Counted from the stretch's first letter, positions 26,024 through 34,701 are shown. The stretch is DNA of 64,000 nt from Desertifilum tharense IPPAS B-1220 (GCF_001746915.1 NZ_MJGC01000045.1:1-64000); one strand, 5' to 3'. The notes: generated from the letters alone by a model not told the origin. Program-made: numbers and translations.

Positions 26024-27319
26024 ATGAGCATAACATCGGAAGAGCAACTCTTGCCGCGATCGCAACAAAATGAAGACTATCCCCTCTCGGCGGTTCCCCC
26101 GGAAGCCAGAAAATCGATTTGGTCGCTAGCCCCCTTACTGATGGGGTTTACCTTATATTCGGGGACTCTGTTCGCTGGGGGGTTGGTGGGGCCTCAATTC
26201 CGCTTTTTCCCAGACTTGTTGGGTCTGATTGTTGTCGGTAACTTAATTTTGGGGTTGTATGCGGCTGGGTTAGGTTATATTGCAGCCGAAACGGGTCTAT
26301 CGACGGTGTTAATGGCCCGGTTTAGCTTCGGGAGTGTGGGTTCCCGGTGGGTGGATTTCATCCTAGGATTTACCCAAGTGGGCTGGTATGCTTGGGGTTC
26401 TGCCCTAATTGCAGATTTACTGAATAAGTTGCTTGGGGTTCCGGAGTCATTTAACTGGCTGACTATCCTATTTTTTACTTATTTCTTCTGCATTACCGCC
26501 TATATGGGCTATCGGGCGATGGACTGGTTGAGTCGCATTGCTGTTCCTGCCATGCTGATTCTGATGATTTGGAGTCTATCTATTGCGTCTAATGATGTGG
26601 GCGGGTTTGCAGGGCTGCAAGCGATAGAACCCTTACAGGAGTTACCCGTTGGAGCAGCTTTAACCATTATTGTCGGTACGTTTGTGTCTGGGGGAACCCA
26701 GGCGACGAACTGGAGTCGGTTTGCGAACTCTGGAAAAACGGGCTTAATCAGTACCTTAGCTGCTTTTTTCTTTGCGAATGGCTTTTTAATCTTTACGGGG
26801 GCGTTTTGCGCGTTAGTCTATTCGGGAGATTCAGCCGTGGCGGATAGTTCGGATATCGTGCAAGTGATGGTTCGCCAAGGGTTGCTGTTTTGGGGGCTGG
26901 TATTGTTGTTCCTGAATATGTGGACAACGCAGGATAACACGATGTACGCGTTCTCTGTTGCAGGGGCGCATATGTTCCGTTCTAATAAACGGACGCTGTT
27001 TGTTCTGGGTGGAGCAACGGTGGCGTTGGTGCTAGCCTGGGGAGGGATTTACAGTATGTTAATTCCGTTTTTGATTTTGCTAGGGACGTTTATCCCGCCG
27101 ATTGGGGGGATTGTGATGGCAGATTATGGGTTACATCGTCGAGAAGGGTTTCCGGCGTTAGATATCCCTCAACCTGCCTTTAACTGGGCGGGGATTTTGG
27201 CGTATATTGGGGCAAGCGCGATCGCCTATTATTCCCCAGGGATTAAACCCGTGAATGGGATTATTGCAGCGGTTCTGCTGTACTGGCTGCTGAGTAAAGT
27301 CTTTCATTCGCGTCGATAA
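26024..27319 (+). CDS. NCS1-family purine/cytosine permease-like transporter
   Basis: 431 residues with about 12 transmembrane helices. NCS1 hallmarks include SIWSLAPLLMGFTLYSGTLFAGG near the N-terminus, SFGSVGSRWVDFILGFTQVGWYAWGS, and GTFIPPIGGIVMADY near the C-terminus. It most resembles CodB-type cytosine permeases; the substrate could be a nucleobase or related compound. AGGAGG at 26006-26011 lies 12 bases ahead of the ATG. Only two bases separate its stop from the next gene. Confidence 0.85.
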   Translation: MSITSEEQLLPRSQQNEDYPLSAVPPEARKSIWSLAPLLMGFTLYSGTLFAGGLVGPQFRFFPDLLGLIVVGNLILGLYAAGLGYIAAETGLSTVLMARFSFGSVGSRWVDFILGFTQVGWYAWGSALIADLLNKLLGVPESFNWLTILFFTYFFCITAYMGYRAMDWLSRIAVPAMLILMIWSLSIASNDVGGFAGLQAIEPLQELPVGAALTIIVGTFVSGGTQATNWSRFANSGKTGLISTLAAFFFANGFLIFTGAFCALVYSGDSAVADSSDIVQVMVRQGLLFWGLVLLFLNMWTTQDNTMYAFSVAGAHMFRSNKRTLFVLGGATVALVLAWGGIYSMLIPFLILLGTFIPPIGGIVMADYGLHRREGFPALDIPQPAFNWAGILAYIGASAIAYYSPGIKPVNGIIAAVLLYWLLSKVFHSRR

Positions 27320-27321
27320 TT

Positions 27322-29889
27322 ATGCAAAATCGCCAGTTTATCGCAACTGAACCCATTGGTAAAAGTGGCGAACGCGGCGAACAGCAGGTTTGGGATAGCG
27401 TACAATTGAGCTTTGCACGACGACGGTGTTTTGGCTATTGGCGCTATCCCATTTTTTCGCAAACTGGAGAAACGCGCAAAGAACCCGATATTCTGATTTT
27501 CGATCGCGAGTTAGGGATTATTGCGATTGAGGTGAAGTCTTTGCAGATTGACCAAATTGTGGGAATTAATGGTCATTGCTGGATTGTAAAGGATTTTTAT
27601 ACGGAGACGCTCAATCCCTACGAACAGGCTGAACGTCATTTGTTCGCAGTTTTGCAATATTGCGATCGCGAACCCACTCTACACCAAAAAGTCCCCGGAC
27701 GGGCGATGGTGGCGTTACCTTATATTTCTCAGGCGCAGTGGCGAGAACGCGGATTCGATCAACTTCCCAGCAATCCGCCTATTCTATTTCAAGATGACTT
27801 ACCTTGTCTGTTCAGCCGCATTCAGCAATTTCCTTGTGTCGTGTCAGCGCGATCGCCGATCGAGCAACAATGGATATTATTACAGAGCGCGATCGCAGGT
27901 ACGGCATTATATTATCCCAATCAGAGCGATCGCTGGCGGCTGTATTCTCCCCAAAGTCGCGCTGATATTCTCGCCAAAACCCGCCAATACTTACACCAGC
28001 TTGATATTCAACAAGAACGTATCGGTAAAGCTATCCCTCCTGGGGCGCAACGGATACGCGGAATTGCCGGTTCTGGGAAAACGGTGTTACTCTGCCAAAA
28101 GGCGGCCCAGATGCATCTCAAGTATCCAGACTGGGATATCGCCTTTGTCTTTTTTAACCGCAGTCTGTATCATCCCATTACCGCCCAAATTGACCGATGG
28201 TTGCGCCACTTCAGCAACCAGCAAGTCGGCTATTCTCCCCAAACTTCAAAATTGAAAGTGCTTCACGCTTGGGGGGCGAAAAATCAACCCGGCTTGTATA
28301 GTCTCCTGTGTCAGGAAGCCAAAGTCTCGCGCATGGTTGTCAATGATACCAGCAGTCGCAAGCCTCAAGAAGCCCTAGCCGAAGCTTGTTGGCATTTACT
28401 CCGGGAAAAAGCAATTCCCCAAATCTTTGACGCTATTTTAATTGATGAAGGTCAAGATTTCCTCGTCAATGAGGCGTTGAAATTCCACGATAAGCAACCT
28501 TTCTATTGGATGGCATATCAAGCTTTACGCCCAGTGGATATCGTTCGACCGGAACAACGTCGCCTGATTTGGGCTTATGATGAAGTCCAAAGTTTAGAAA
28601 GCCTAAAATGTCCAACCGCGCGAGAAATTTTAGGCGCAGAACTCAGCCATCTTGTCACGGGCATACATCCTGGAGGAATTCCTAAAAGCGAAACGTTGAA
28701 AAAATGCTATCGTACTCCGGGTTTAATCTTAACGTTGGCTCACGCCGTTGGGATGGGTTTGTTGCGTCCGGGCGGAATGCTGACAGGAATGATTCAAGTT
28801 TCTGATTGGCAAGCGTTAGGTTATCAGGTACAAGGTCAGTTTTTACCTGGACAAGAAATTACCCTGAAGCGTCCGCCGGAGAATTCGCCTAATCCTATCT
28901 CTCAATTGTGGCAAGAGGCGATTATTCATTTTCAAGCGTGTCGATTTCGTCAAGAAGAGTTTATCCAATTATATCAGAATATTCTTCAAAATCTTAAACA
29001 GGATGGCTTAAAGCCCAGTCGCGATATTTTAGTGCTAGTTTTGGGTTCTAATTTTGACGCAATCAAACTTCAGGTAGAGGTGGCTAGTTTCTTAATAAGT
29101 CAAGGCATCGATGTATATCTACCAGGAACTCCAGATTGCAATATTCTGAAATCCGATCCGCACAATAGCGACCCAAACCAGTTCTGGTGCGAGGGCGGAA
29201 TCACTATTTCTCGCATTCACCAAGCCAAAGGACAGGAAGCGGATATGGTTTATCTAATCGGTTTAGATGGAATTGCTAAAAATGAGCAAGATTTAACCTT
29301 AAGAAATCAACTTTTTGTCGCTTTAACCCGTTCTCGTGCTTGGGTTTCCCTCAGCGGTATTGGTCGCTATCCATTCTATCAGGAAGTGCAACAAGCAATT
29401 GCCAGCGGAGATACTTTAAAATTCACCTTTCAGCGCCCTCCTCAGCGGGAACTGCATCTCACGGCTTTGGGCGAACTCTTACAAGCTTATGCAAAGGGAA
29501 GTCGCCATTTTCCTAATCTTGAATTGGAGAAAGTTAGCCTGGTAGATGTCGATCTAAGTGGCGCTCATTTGGTGGATGGGCAGTTTTTTCAGGCAGATTT
29601 CAGCGGGGCAAATTTAGCAGGAGCGAATTTGGCGATCGCTAATTTATCTCAAGCCAACTTAAGCCGGGTAAATTTGCAAAAGTCTAAGCTTGTTGGTGCT
29701 AACTTAACCCATGCTAATTTAACCCAGGCTAACCTATATCGAGCCGATTTGAGTCATGCCAATTTGACTGGCGCTCAATTCAGAGGCGCAAACTTAGAAA
29801 AAGCGAATTTAACTGGGGCAAATTTGCGCGAGGTAGACTTGAGTGAAGCTAATCTCAAAGCTGCGGATTTTACGGATGCAATTTTGTAA
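27322..29889 (+). CDS. NERD domain - superfamily 1 helicase - pentapeptide repeat fusion
   Basis: 855 residues. NERD nuclease-related domain at about 15-125, with the putative catalytic PDILIF (D56) and AIEVKS (E70-x-K72). A UvrD-like helicase core follows: Walker A GIAGSGKT (247-254), Walker B LIDEGQDF (373-380), ISRIHQAKGQEADMVY and NQLFVALTRSRAW as motifs V and VI. Residues 735-855 are about 24 pentapeptide repeats (A[N/D]LxxANL), a right-handed beta-helix. NERD-helicase proteins are suspected DNA-processing or defence factors. The C-terminal pentapeptide fusion is unusual; such repeats can mimic DNA. Confidence 0.85.
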   Translation: MQNRQFIATEPIGKSGERGEQQVWDSVQLSFARRRCFGYWRYPIFSQTGETRKEPDILIFDRELGIIAIEVKSLQIDQIVGINGHCWIVKDFYTETLNPYEQAERHLFAVLQYCDREPTLHQKVPGRAMVALPYISQAQWRERGFDQLPSNPPILFQDDLPCLFSRIQQFPCVVSARSPIEQQWILLQSAIAGTALYYPNQSDRWRLYSPQSRADILAKTRQYLHQLDIQQERIGKAIPPGAQRIRGIAGSGKTVLLCQKAAQMHLKYPDWDIAFVFFNRSLYHPITAQIDRWLRHFSNQQVGYSPQTSKLKVLHAWGAKNQPGLYSLLCQEAKVSRMVVNDTSSRKPQEALAEACWHLLREKAIPQIFDAILIDEGQDFLVNEALKFHDKQPFYWMAYQALRPVDIVRPEQRRLIWAYDEVQSLESLKCPTAREILGAELSHLVTGIHPGGIPKSETLKKCYRTPGLILTLAHAVGMGLLRPGGMLTGMIQVSDWQALGYQVQGQFLPGQEITLKRPPENSPNPISQLWQEAIIHFQACRFRQEEFIQLYQNILQNLKQDGLKPSRDILVLVLGSNFDAIKLQVEVASFLISQGIDVYLPGTPDCNILKSDPHNSDPNQFWCEGGITISRIHQAKGQEADMVYLIGLDGIAKNEQDLTLRNQLFVALTRSRAWVSLSGIGRYPFYQEVQQAIASGDTLKFTFQRPPQRELHLTALGELLQAYAKGSRHFPNLELEKVSLVDVDLSGAHLVDGQFFQADFSGANLAGANLAIANLSQANLSRVNLQKSKLVGANLTHANLTQANLYRADLSHANLTGAQFRGANLEKANLTGANLREVDLSEANLKAADFTDAIL

Positions 29890-30387
29890 TAATTAATACT
29901 GTAAGATAATTTAGATTAAACCGATTAATCATTGCTCTAAGGTGATATAGTGCTAAAAAATGAGATCTACTCCCAAAATCCAAGTCTTACCCATATTTTT
30001 ACTTAGGTTTTGTCACTAGATTCGAGTGAATAGTCATTACTCAATATTTGACATATGTCTTTTAATGCCTTTCCTGCAAAGCTTTTTGTGTTGACTGTTC
30101 TATTTTAATCAGTGGGTTTCTAGTCAAATTAGTCGCACCCAGAGATTCTTGCGATTTTCTGATAATCTTATAAAAACTATATAGTTATACTAAGATAATA
30201 ATAGATCTGGCTTAAATTGCGTTTCGCGCAATTTGTATCTCCTGCATCTAACTCTGAGGATCTCCTAGGAGGATGTAGCAGTAGGGGCGATAGTCTGGCG
30301 ATTAGCCCCTACTGACTTTTTTCTCAGAAATCCTTTCCCAAAGCAGAAAGCAACAGCAGGGCATCAACCCTTGGAGGTTTTTGAACA
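29890..30387 (+). other. Structured intergenic leader upstream of the SQR gene
   Basis: No ORF. It holds AACTATATAGTTATA (30175-30189), a hairpin AAATTGCG-TTTCG-CGCAATTT (30214-30234), a CTCCTAGGAG palindrome near 30261-30272, and a terminator-like hairpin. GGAGG at about 30374 is the ribosome-binding site of the SQR gene. The order of hairpins suggests a regulated leader or a separate short transcript. Confidence 0.5.
30279..30322 (+). terminator. Intrinsic terminator or attenuator before SQR
   Basis: CAGTAGGGGC (30279-30288) pairs perfectly with GCCCCTACTG (30305-30314) around a 16-base loop, followed by ACTTTTTT. It lies 390 bases after the helicase fusion and only 66 bases before the SQR start codon, so it may attenuate SQR or end an upstream short RNA. 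Confidence 0.8.
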
Positions 30388-31731
30388 GTGGCTCATATTG
30401 TCATTATTGGTGCTGGCTTAGGCGGTTTACCCACCGCATACGAACTCCGGCATCTGCTGCCACCCCATCATCAAATTACCCTAATTTCCGATTCGCCCAC
30501 CTTTACTTTTATCCCCTCCCTGCCTTGGGTTGCCTTGGGATTCAAACCCTTAGAATCGATTCAACTTTCCCTAGAAGCTTGCCTGCGTCCTTTGGGTATT
30601 CAATGGATTTGTGGTAAAGTGACCGCGATTGAACCCCAAGTTCAGCGCGTCAGCGTCGGCGAACAAACCCTCAACTATGACTACTTGGCGATCGCAACAG
30701 GCGTAGAATTAGCCTTAGACGCCCTTCCCGGACTCGGCCCCGATAGCGGCTATTCTCAATCCGTTTGTAACCCTCCCCATGCCTTAGCCGCCAGACGCGC
30801 TTGGCAGCAATTTTTACAAAAACCCGGCCCCCTAGTTGTGGGTGCCGTTCCGGGGGCAAGTTGTTTAGGGCCTGCTTACGAATTTGCCCTGCTTGCAGAT
30901 TACCAACTGCGAAAACTCGGCTTGCGCGACGCTGTTCCCATCACCTTCGTTACCCCAGAACCCTATGTAGGTCATTTAGGCATTGGGGAGATGGCAAACT
31001 CGGCAGAATTGGTTAGCCAAGCAATGGTAAAACGAGGGATAGAGGCGATCGCCAATACTGCCATTACCGCCCTCGAACGCGATTCGCGAAGCGTTCGCGC
31101 AGCGTCTCCACCGGAGAATCCCTGCGGGAATCGCATTCACCTCTCGAACGGGCGCAGCTTACCCTTCAGCTATACCATGCTGCTGCCCCCCTTTCGCGGG
31201 CCCCAATTTCTCAAAGCCATCCCCAAACTAACCGACAGTAACGGCTTCATCCCCGTTTTGCCAACCCATCAGCATCCGCACTACGACTCTATTTATGCCG
31301 TGGGTACCATCGTGCAATTGTCCCCCGCCGATCGAACGCCCCTCCCCCTCGGCGTCCCCAAAACCGGCCAAATGACCGAAGCAATGGCAATGGCTGTTGC
31401 CCATAATATCGCGATCGCCCTTAACGAACTCGATGCCCAACCCGTCACCCCCACCTTAACCGCCACCTGCTTTGCTGACTTTGGCAACACGGGCATTCTC
31501 TTTGTAGCCGATCCGGTTCTCCCCGATCCGCTAACGGGCAAACGCCGCCAAGCTAAAGCCTTTCAAGGGCCTTGGGTCAGTTGGTCAAAAACCGCCTTTG
31601 AACAATATTTTCTCGCAAAAATGCGTTGGGGTAGCGCCGTTCCTTGGTTTGAACGCCTGGGGTTGCAATTGTTTGGTCTTTCCTTAGTTGAACCGTTACC
31701 GCCTGCATTGCTAGAAATTCAAAATCTCTAG
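30388..31731 (+). CDS. sqr: Sulfide:quinone oxidoreductase-like flavoprotein
   Basis: 447 residues from GTG. FAD-binding Rossmann motif IVIIGAGLGGLPTAYEL at the N-terminus; LAIATG in the middle. The conserved SQR cysteines are present: C127 (VCNPPHA), C159 (GAVPGASCLGPAYEF), C361 (TCFADFGNTG). SQR oxidises sulfide to persulfide or sulfur and passes electrons to the quinone pool at the membrane. The genes following it (TauE, rhodanese, ETHE1) handle exactly those products. A 19-residue in-frame insertion (about 231-249) is encoded by a palindromic repeat also found in the TauE gene. Other NDH-II-like flavoproteins are less likely given the three cysteines. Confidence 0.85.
   Translation: MAHIVIIGAGLGGLPTAYELRHLLPPHHQITLISDSPTFTFIPSLPWVALGFKPLESIQLSLEACLRPLGIQWICGKVTAIEPQVQRVSVGEQTLNYDYLAIATGVELALDALPGLGPDSGYSQSVCNPPHALAARRAWQQFLQKPGPLVVGAVPGASCLGPAYEFALLADYQLRKLGLRDAVPITFVTPEPYVGHLGIGEMANSAELVSQAMVKRGIEAIANTAITALERDSRSVRAASPPENPCGNRIHLSNGRSLPFSYTMLLPPFRGPQFLKAIPKLTDSNGFIPVLPTHQHPHYDSIYAVGTIVQLSPADRTPLPLGVPKTGQMTEAMAMAVAHNIAIALNELDAQPVTPTLTATCFADFGNTGILFVADPVLPDPLTGKRRQAKAFQGPWVSWSKTAFEQYFLAKMRWGSAVPWFERLGLQLFGLSLVEPLPPALLEIQNL
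31079..31135 (+). repeat. 57-bp palindromic repeat, copy A, inside sqr
   Basis: 57 bases starting GCGATTCGCGAAGCG and ending GGGAATCGCA. An inverted copy differing by one base lies in the TauE gene. Internal palindromes are present (TTCGCGAAGCGTTCGCG region and GATTCCCGCAGGGATTC on the complement). 57 is a multiple of three and the element adds 19 codons without a stop. Confidence 0.85.
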
Positions 31732-31837
31732 AAATCCCCCTTCAATGATGAACAAACCACTGCTTTTCCGCTTCCTGCTGGGGATACTCATTCTGTAGCT
31801 TTGTGCAAGACTGGATAGCGATCGCATCTCTGCCCCA

Positions 31838-32698
31838 CTAACGTTCGATCAGAATAAAAATAGCCACCGCTAGCACAAAATAGCCAAATCCCTTTTCGAG
31901 TTGCTTAGGACAAACAAATCGCATTAAATACGCCCCTAGCAAAATTCCGGCGCTAGCTGCCACAATAAACGATCCAACCAATCCCCACTCTAAAGGAACG
32001 TGACCCAAATATCCGGCTAATCCCGTAATCGATTTAAGCACCAAAATAATTAAAGAAGTTCCAATCGCTTCCTTCATGGGGATACCGCCGAGTATTACCA
32101 ACGTGGGAATCACCAAAAAACCGCCGCCAATTCCCACAAAACCCGTCAGCAGACCCACACCAAACCCTTCTAGGATAATTGCCCAACTGCCGTGTTTAGC
32201 AGGTGCGATTCCCGTAGGGATTCTCCGGTGGAGACGCTGCGCGAACGCTTCGCGAATCGCGATTTGGGAATTTTTCACCCCAGATACTTCCAACCCTTCC
32301 TCTGAGTAACTGTGCGCTTCCAAAGAAGTCGAACCTTTGCCTTTCGTAATCATCGAAAAAGAGGCAATCAGCATAATCGCAGCAAACGCCAGCAATTGAA
32401 CGGTAGGAGTGACAAGGGGCAATCCTGCAATTCTCGCCCCCGCATAAGCCCCCACCATCGCAGGCGGTGCAAACAGCATGGCAATTTTAAGGTTGATATT
32501 TCCTTGTCGCCAGTGGGGAATAATCCCAATCGCGCTCACTGCACCCACAATTGCTAGAGTCATAGCAAAAGCAGACTTCGGCGCAATACCCATAACATAA
32601 ATCAGAACGGGTGCGGCCAAAATTGACCCGCCGCCCCCAATCAAGCCCAAACTAACGCCAATGCAAACTGCAAGGACGTGACCAATTAGCCAAATCAT
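31838..32698 (-). CDS. TauE/SafE-family sulfite/anion exporter
   Basis: 286 residues, about eight transmembrane helices in two halves. Family landmarks are LGLIGGGGSILAAPVLIY at the N-terminus and GFVGIGGGFLVIPTLVILGGIPMKEAIGTSL in the second half. Members export sulfite or related sulfur anions. Its position between SQR and the rhodanese/ETHE1 pair supports sulfite export, ETHE1's product. The central loop (about 147-165) is encoded by the second copy of the 57-bp repeat. It converges with sqr. Confidence 0.85.
   Translation of the reverse strand: MIWLIGHVLAVCIGVSLGLIGGGGSILAAPVLIYVMGIAPKSAFAMTLAIVGAVSAIGIIPHWRQGNINLKIAMLFAPPAMVGAYAGARIAGLPLVTPTVQLLAFAAIMLIASFSMITKGKGSTSLEAHSYSEEGLEVSGVKNSQIAIREAFAQRLHRRIPTGIAPAKHGSWAIILEGFGVGLLTGFVGIGGGFLVIPTLVILGGIPMKEAIGTSLIILVLKSITGLAGYLGHVPLEWGLVGSFIVAASAGILLGAYLMRFVCPKQLEKGFGYFVLAVAIFILIER
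32204..32260 (-). repeat. 57-bp palindromic repeat, copy B, inside the TauE gene
   Basis: Reverse complement matches copy A at 31079-31135 in 56 of 57 positions (a single G/A difference). It encodes AIREAFAQRLHRRIPTGIA in the frame of the TauE gene, different from the peptide encoded by copy A, and introduces no stop. Confidence 0.85.
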
Positions 32699-32702
32699 AA
32701 TT

Positions 32703-32970
32703 TTAGTGCTTCTCTAAGTGCTTCTCTAAGTGCTGAGTGCTGAGTGCTGAGTGCTGAGTGGGGAAGAGGATGGGGAGAAAGAGTGCAAAGTTCCGTAGCT
32801 TGCTTCCGCGTAGCGGTGTTCCGAGTTCCGAGTGGGAGAAGAGTGCTGAGTGGGGAAGAGGATGGGAGAAAGAGTGCAAAGTTCTGAGTTCCGAGTTCCG
32901 AGTGGGAGAAGAGTGCTGAGTGTAAAGTGCTGAGTGGGGATGAGGGGATGGGGGGAAAAGAGTGCTGAGT
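32703..32970. repeat. Heptanucleotide tandem repeats (GTGCTGA / GTTCCGA)
   Basis: Runs of the 7-mers GTGCTGA and GTTCCGA alternate with GGGGAAGAGGATG spacers. The same composition occurs at 57858-58165. STRR type. It separates the TauE gene from the rhodanese/ETHE1 pair on the same strand, with no coding potential. Confidence 0.85.
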
Positions 32971-32979
32971 AACTTTCCC

Positions 32980-33101
32980 CCCGGAACTTGAGTTCCGGGC
33001 TAATCGCTCAATTTCATTAAAATGGACTGAAATCTTTTTCTCCTAAGCTTTTAGTCCTCTTCAGAGGACTTTAGCTATCAGCCAGGGAATTAACTCCCTG
33101 G
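32980..33101. repeat. Three-hairpin dispersed element
   Basis: Three perfect short stems in 122 bases: CCCGGAACT/AGTTCCGGG (32980-32999), AGTCCTCT/AGAGGACT (33053-33070) and CCAGGGA/TCCCTGG (33082-33101). The layout suggests a small dispersed repeat or miniature element rather than a terminator. Other copies are not seen in this window. Confidence 0.5.
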
Positions 33102-33160
33102 TGGGTAATATGACTAGTACAAGATGTGAGGAAGTGAATCAGCACCAACCTGTAATCCCT

Positions 33161-33283
33161 CTTCTTTCCCCCCATCTCCCCACCTCCCCATCCTTCTTCC
33201 CCAACCCCTAACTCCCAACTCCCAATTCCCCTCTTCCCCAACCCCTAACTCCCAACTCCCAATTCCCTTCTTCCCCCATCCTC
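33161..33283. repeat. Heptanucleotide tandem repeats (AACTCCC / CCCCATC)
   Basis: C-rich 7-mers (AACTCCC, AATTCCC, CCCCATC), with a 37-base higher-order unit (starting TTCCCCAACCCCTAACTCCC) present twice. It runs right up to the stop codon of the rhodanese gene. Confidence 0.8.
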
Positions 33284-33285
33284 TT

Positions 33286-33837
33286 CTAAGCGCGACGATT
33301 GTAAGGTAACTTGGCTAATAGCATTCCTAGGGCGCAAGTCCCCGAAACGCCTGCAAAGACTAGACCGGCACCGACAAAGCCGCTAATGGCTAGAAATCCA
33401 GGCGAGACAAAGGCACCGAGTAACGTTCCAATGAGAACGAAAGAACCGGCAACAATTTGGACTTGGCGCATCAGGCTAATCGGCGCTTTGGGATTGATGT
33501 AGGTTGGATAACCTGCTGCTTTCCAGGCATTCAGACCGCCTTGCAAGTGCGCTATATCGCTACATCCGGCCGCAAATAACTTTTGGGCTGCTTGGGCAGA
33601 ACGGTTGCTGCTTTGGCAGTAAATGACTAGTTGTTTTCCGGGTTCGGCTTGAATTTCGGCGGGAACTAAACTCGATAGGGGTTTATGAATTGCGCCGACG
33701 ATGCGTTCGCCTGCAAATTCTCCCGGTTCTCGCACGTCTACTAACGTTACTCGATTTTGGTCTAGCCAGCGTTTGAGGGTTGTTGCATCGATCGCTTGTA
33801 GTTGATCGTTCCAGGCGGAAGAATAGGTGGCAACCAT
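33286..33837 (-). CDS. Rhodanese-domain membrane protein
   Basis: 183 residues from the ATG at 33837, chosen because AGGAG at 33848-33852 precedes it and an upstream TTG (33882) would overlap the ETHE1 gene. The rhodanese domain (about 10-100) has LVDVREPGEFAGE and the active-site loop CQSSNRS with the persulfide-forming Cys. Two hydrophobic segments of DUF2892 type follow (about 123-150, 150-175). It probably handles sulfane sulfur at the membrane. It follows the ETHE1-like gene by 22 bases, so they are likely one operon. Confidence 0.9.
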   Translation of the reverse strand: MVATYSSAWNDQLQAIDATTLKRWLDQNRVTLVDVREPGEFAGERIVGAIHKPLSSLVPAEIQAEPGKQLVIYCQSSNRSAQAAQKLFAAGCSDIAHLQGGLNAWKAAGYPTYINPKAPISLMRQVQIVAGSFVLIGTLLGAFVSPGFLAISGFVGAGLVFAGVSGTCALGMLLAKLPYNRRA

Positions 33838-33859
33838 AAGATTTAGTCTCCTAAAGGGT

Positions 33860-34567
33860 TCAATTAATGGCAACGATGGCAACTGCGCCGCCGCAGCGTT
33901 CGTTGGCGGGGACGGCTTCCATAATCTTTTTTGGGTTGGGTAGGTTGAGGTTTGCCATCATCTCCAGAAAGCGATCGCGATCGACTCCTGCAAAGCGGGG
34001 ATTCCACTGTTTTTCCTCGCCAATGGTGGAAACGCTGCGGCCGCGATAGTCGTGACCGGGATACACGAGGGTTTCATCGGGAAGGGTAAACAACCGTTGG
34101 GTGATGACTTCGTACATTAAGCCAGCATCGCCGCTTTGAAAGTCGGTGCGCCCGCAACCGCGAATCAACAGGGAATCTCCGGTTAGGAGGTGGGTGCGGT
34201 TGACCCAATAGGCCATGTGGCTGTCGGTATGACCGGGAGTTGCGATCGCCTGAATCTCAATTTCCCCAACCTGCAAGCGTTCTCCATCTTGGATGAAGCG
34301 ATCGGCACAAGCGGCCCGCGCGATCGCCGGAACCACCCCTTGGCAACCCGTTACTTCTCGCAACCGACCCGTTCCCGTAATGTGATCGGCGTGAATATGC
34401 GTTTCCAGACAGTAGCGTAGCTGTAATCCGAGTTCTTTGAGCAGTTGCAAATCGCGTTCAACTTGCTCCATCACCGGATCGACCAACACCGCCTCGCGAG
34501 TCGCCGGATCGGCAATTAAGTAGGTATACGTCCAAGTATCGTAGTCAAAAAGCTGGCGAAATAACAT
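33860..34567 (-). CDS. ETHE1-like persulfide dioxygenase (MBL fold)
   Basis: 235 residues of the metallo-beta-lactamase superfamily. Metal ligands are in THIHADHITG, TPGHTDSHMAY and GDSLLIRGCGRTDFQSGD, with YPGHDYRGR. The GCGRTDFQ and GHDY patterns fit ETHE1, a mononuclear-iron enzyme oxidising glutathione persulfide to sulfite, rather than glyoxalase II. It precedes the rhodanese gene. Together with SQR upstream and TauE further on, it completes a route from sulfide through persulfide to sulfite or thiosulfate. Confidence 0.9.
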   Translation of the reverse strand: MLFRQLFDYDTWTYTYLIADPATREAVLVDPVMEQVERDLQLLKELGLQLRYCLETHIHADHITGTGRLREVTGCQGVVPAIARAACADRFIQDGERLQVGEIEIQAIATPGHTDSHMAYWVNRTHLLTGDSLLIRGCGRTDFQSGDAGLMYEVITQRLFTLPDETLVYPGHDYRGRSVSTIGEEKQWNPRFAGVDRDRFLEMMANLNLPNPKKIMEAVPANERCGGAVAIVAIN

Positions 34568-34597
34568 GGCTTTTTCGCTCCCGGTTGTCTGTCAATA

Positions 34598-34617
34598 ATA
34601 TTACTGTATGGGAATAT
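34598..34617 (-). promoter_or_regulatory. Candidate operator ATATTCC-N9-ATAT, ETHE1 side
   Basis: Read on the minus strand, the sequence is ATATTCC, nine bases, ATAT, about 30 bases upstream of the ETHE1 start. The same pattern occurs upstream of the ArsR gene at 36556-36575. Its ATAT overlaps a possible -10 element (TAATAT). Binding by the ArsR protein is a hypothesis. Confidence 0.35.
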
Positions 34618-34701
34618 AGCAAATTATGCAACCCAAAGGCTAAAGCTTTATCAGTTCGTCAAAATCCATCGACGTTATCCCAAAATTCTATGTTTACCCT
34701 A

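Noticed and set aside
33860..34567. Glyoxalase II for the MBL-fold protein
   Set aside because: GCGRTDFQ and GHDYRG patterns and the rhodanese/SQR context fit ETHE1-like persulfide dioxygenase better.
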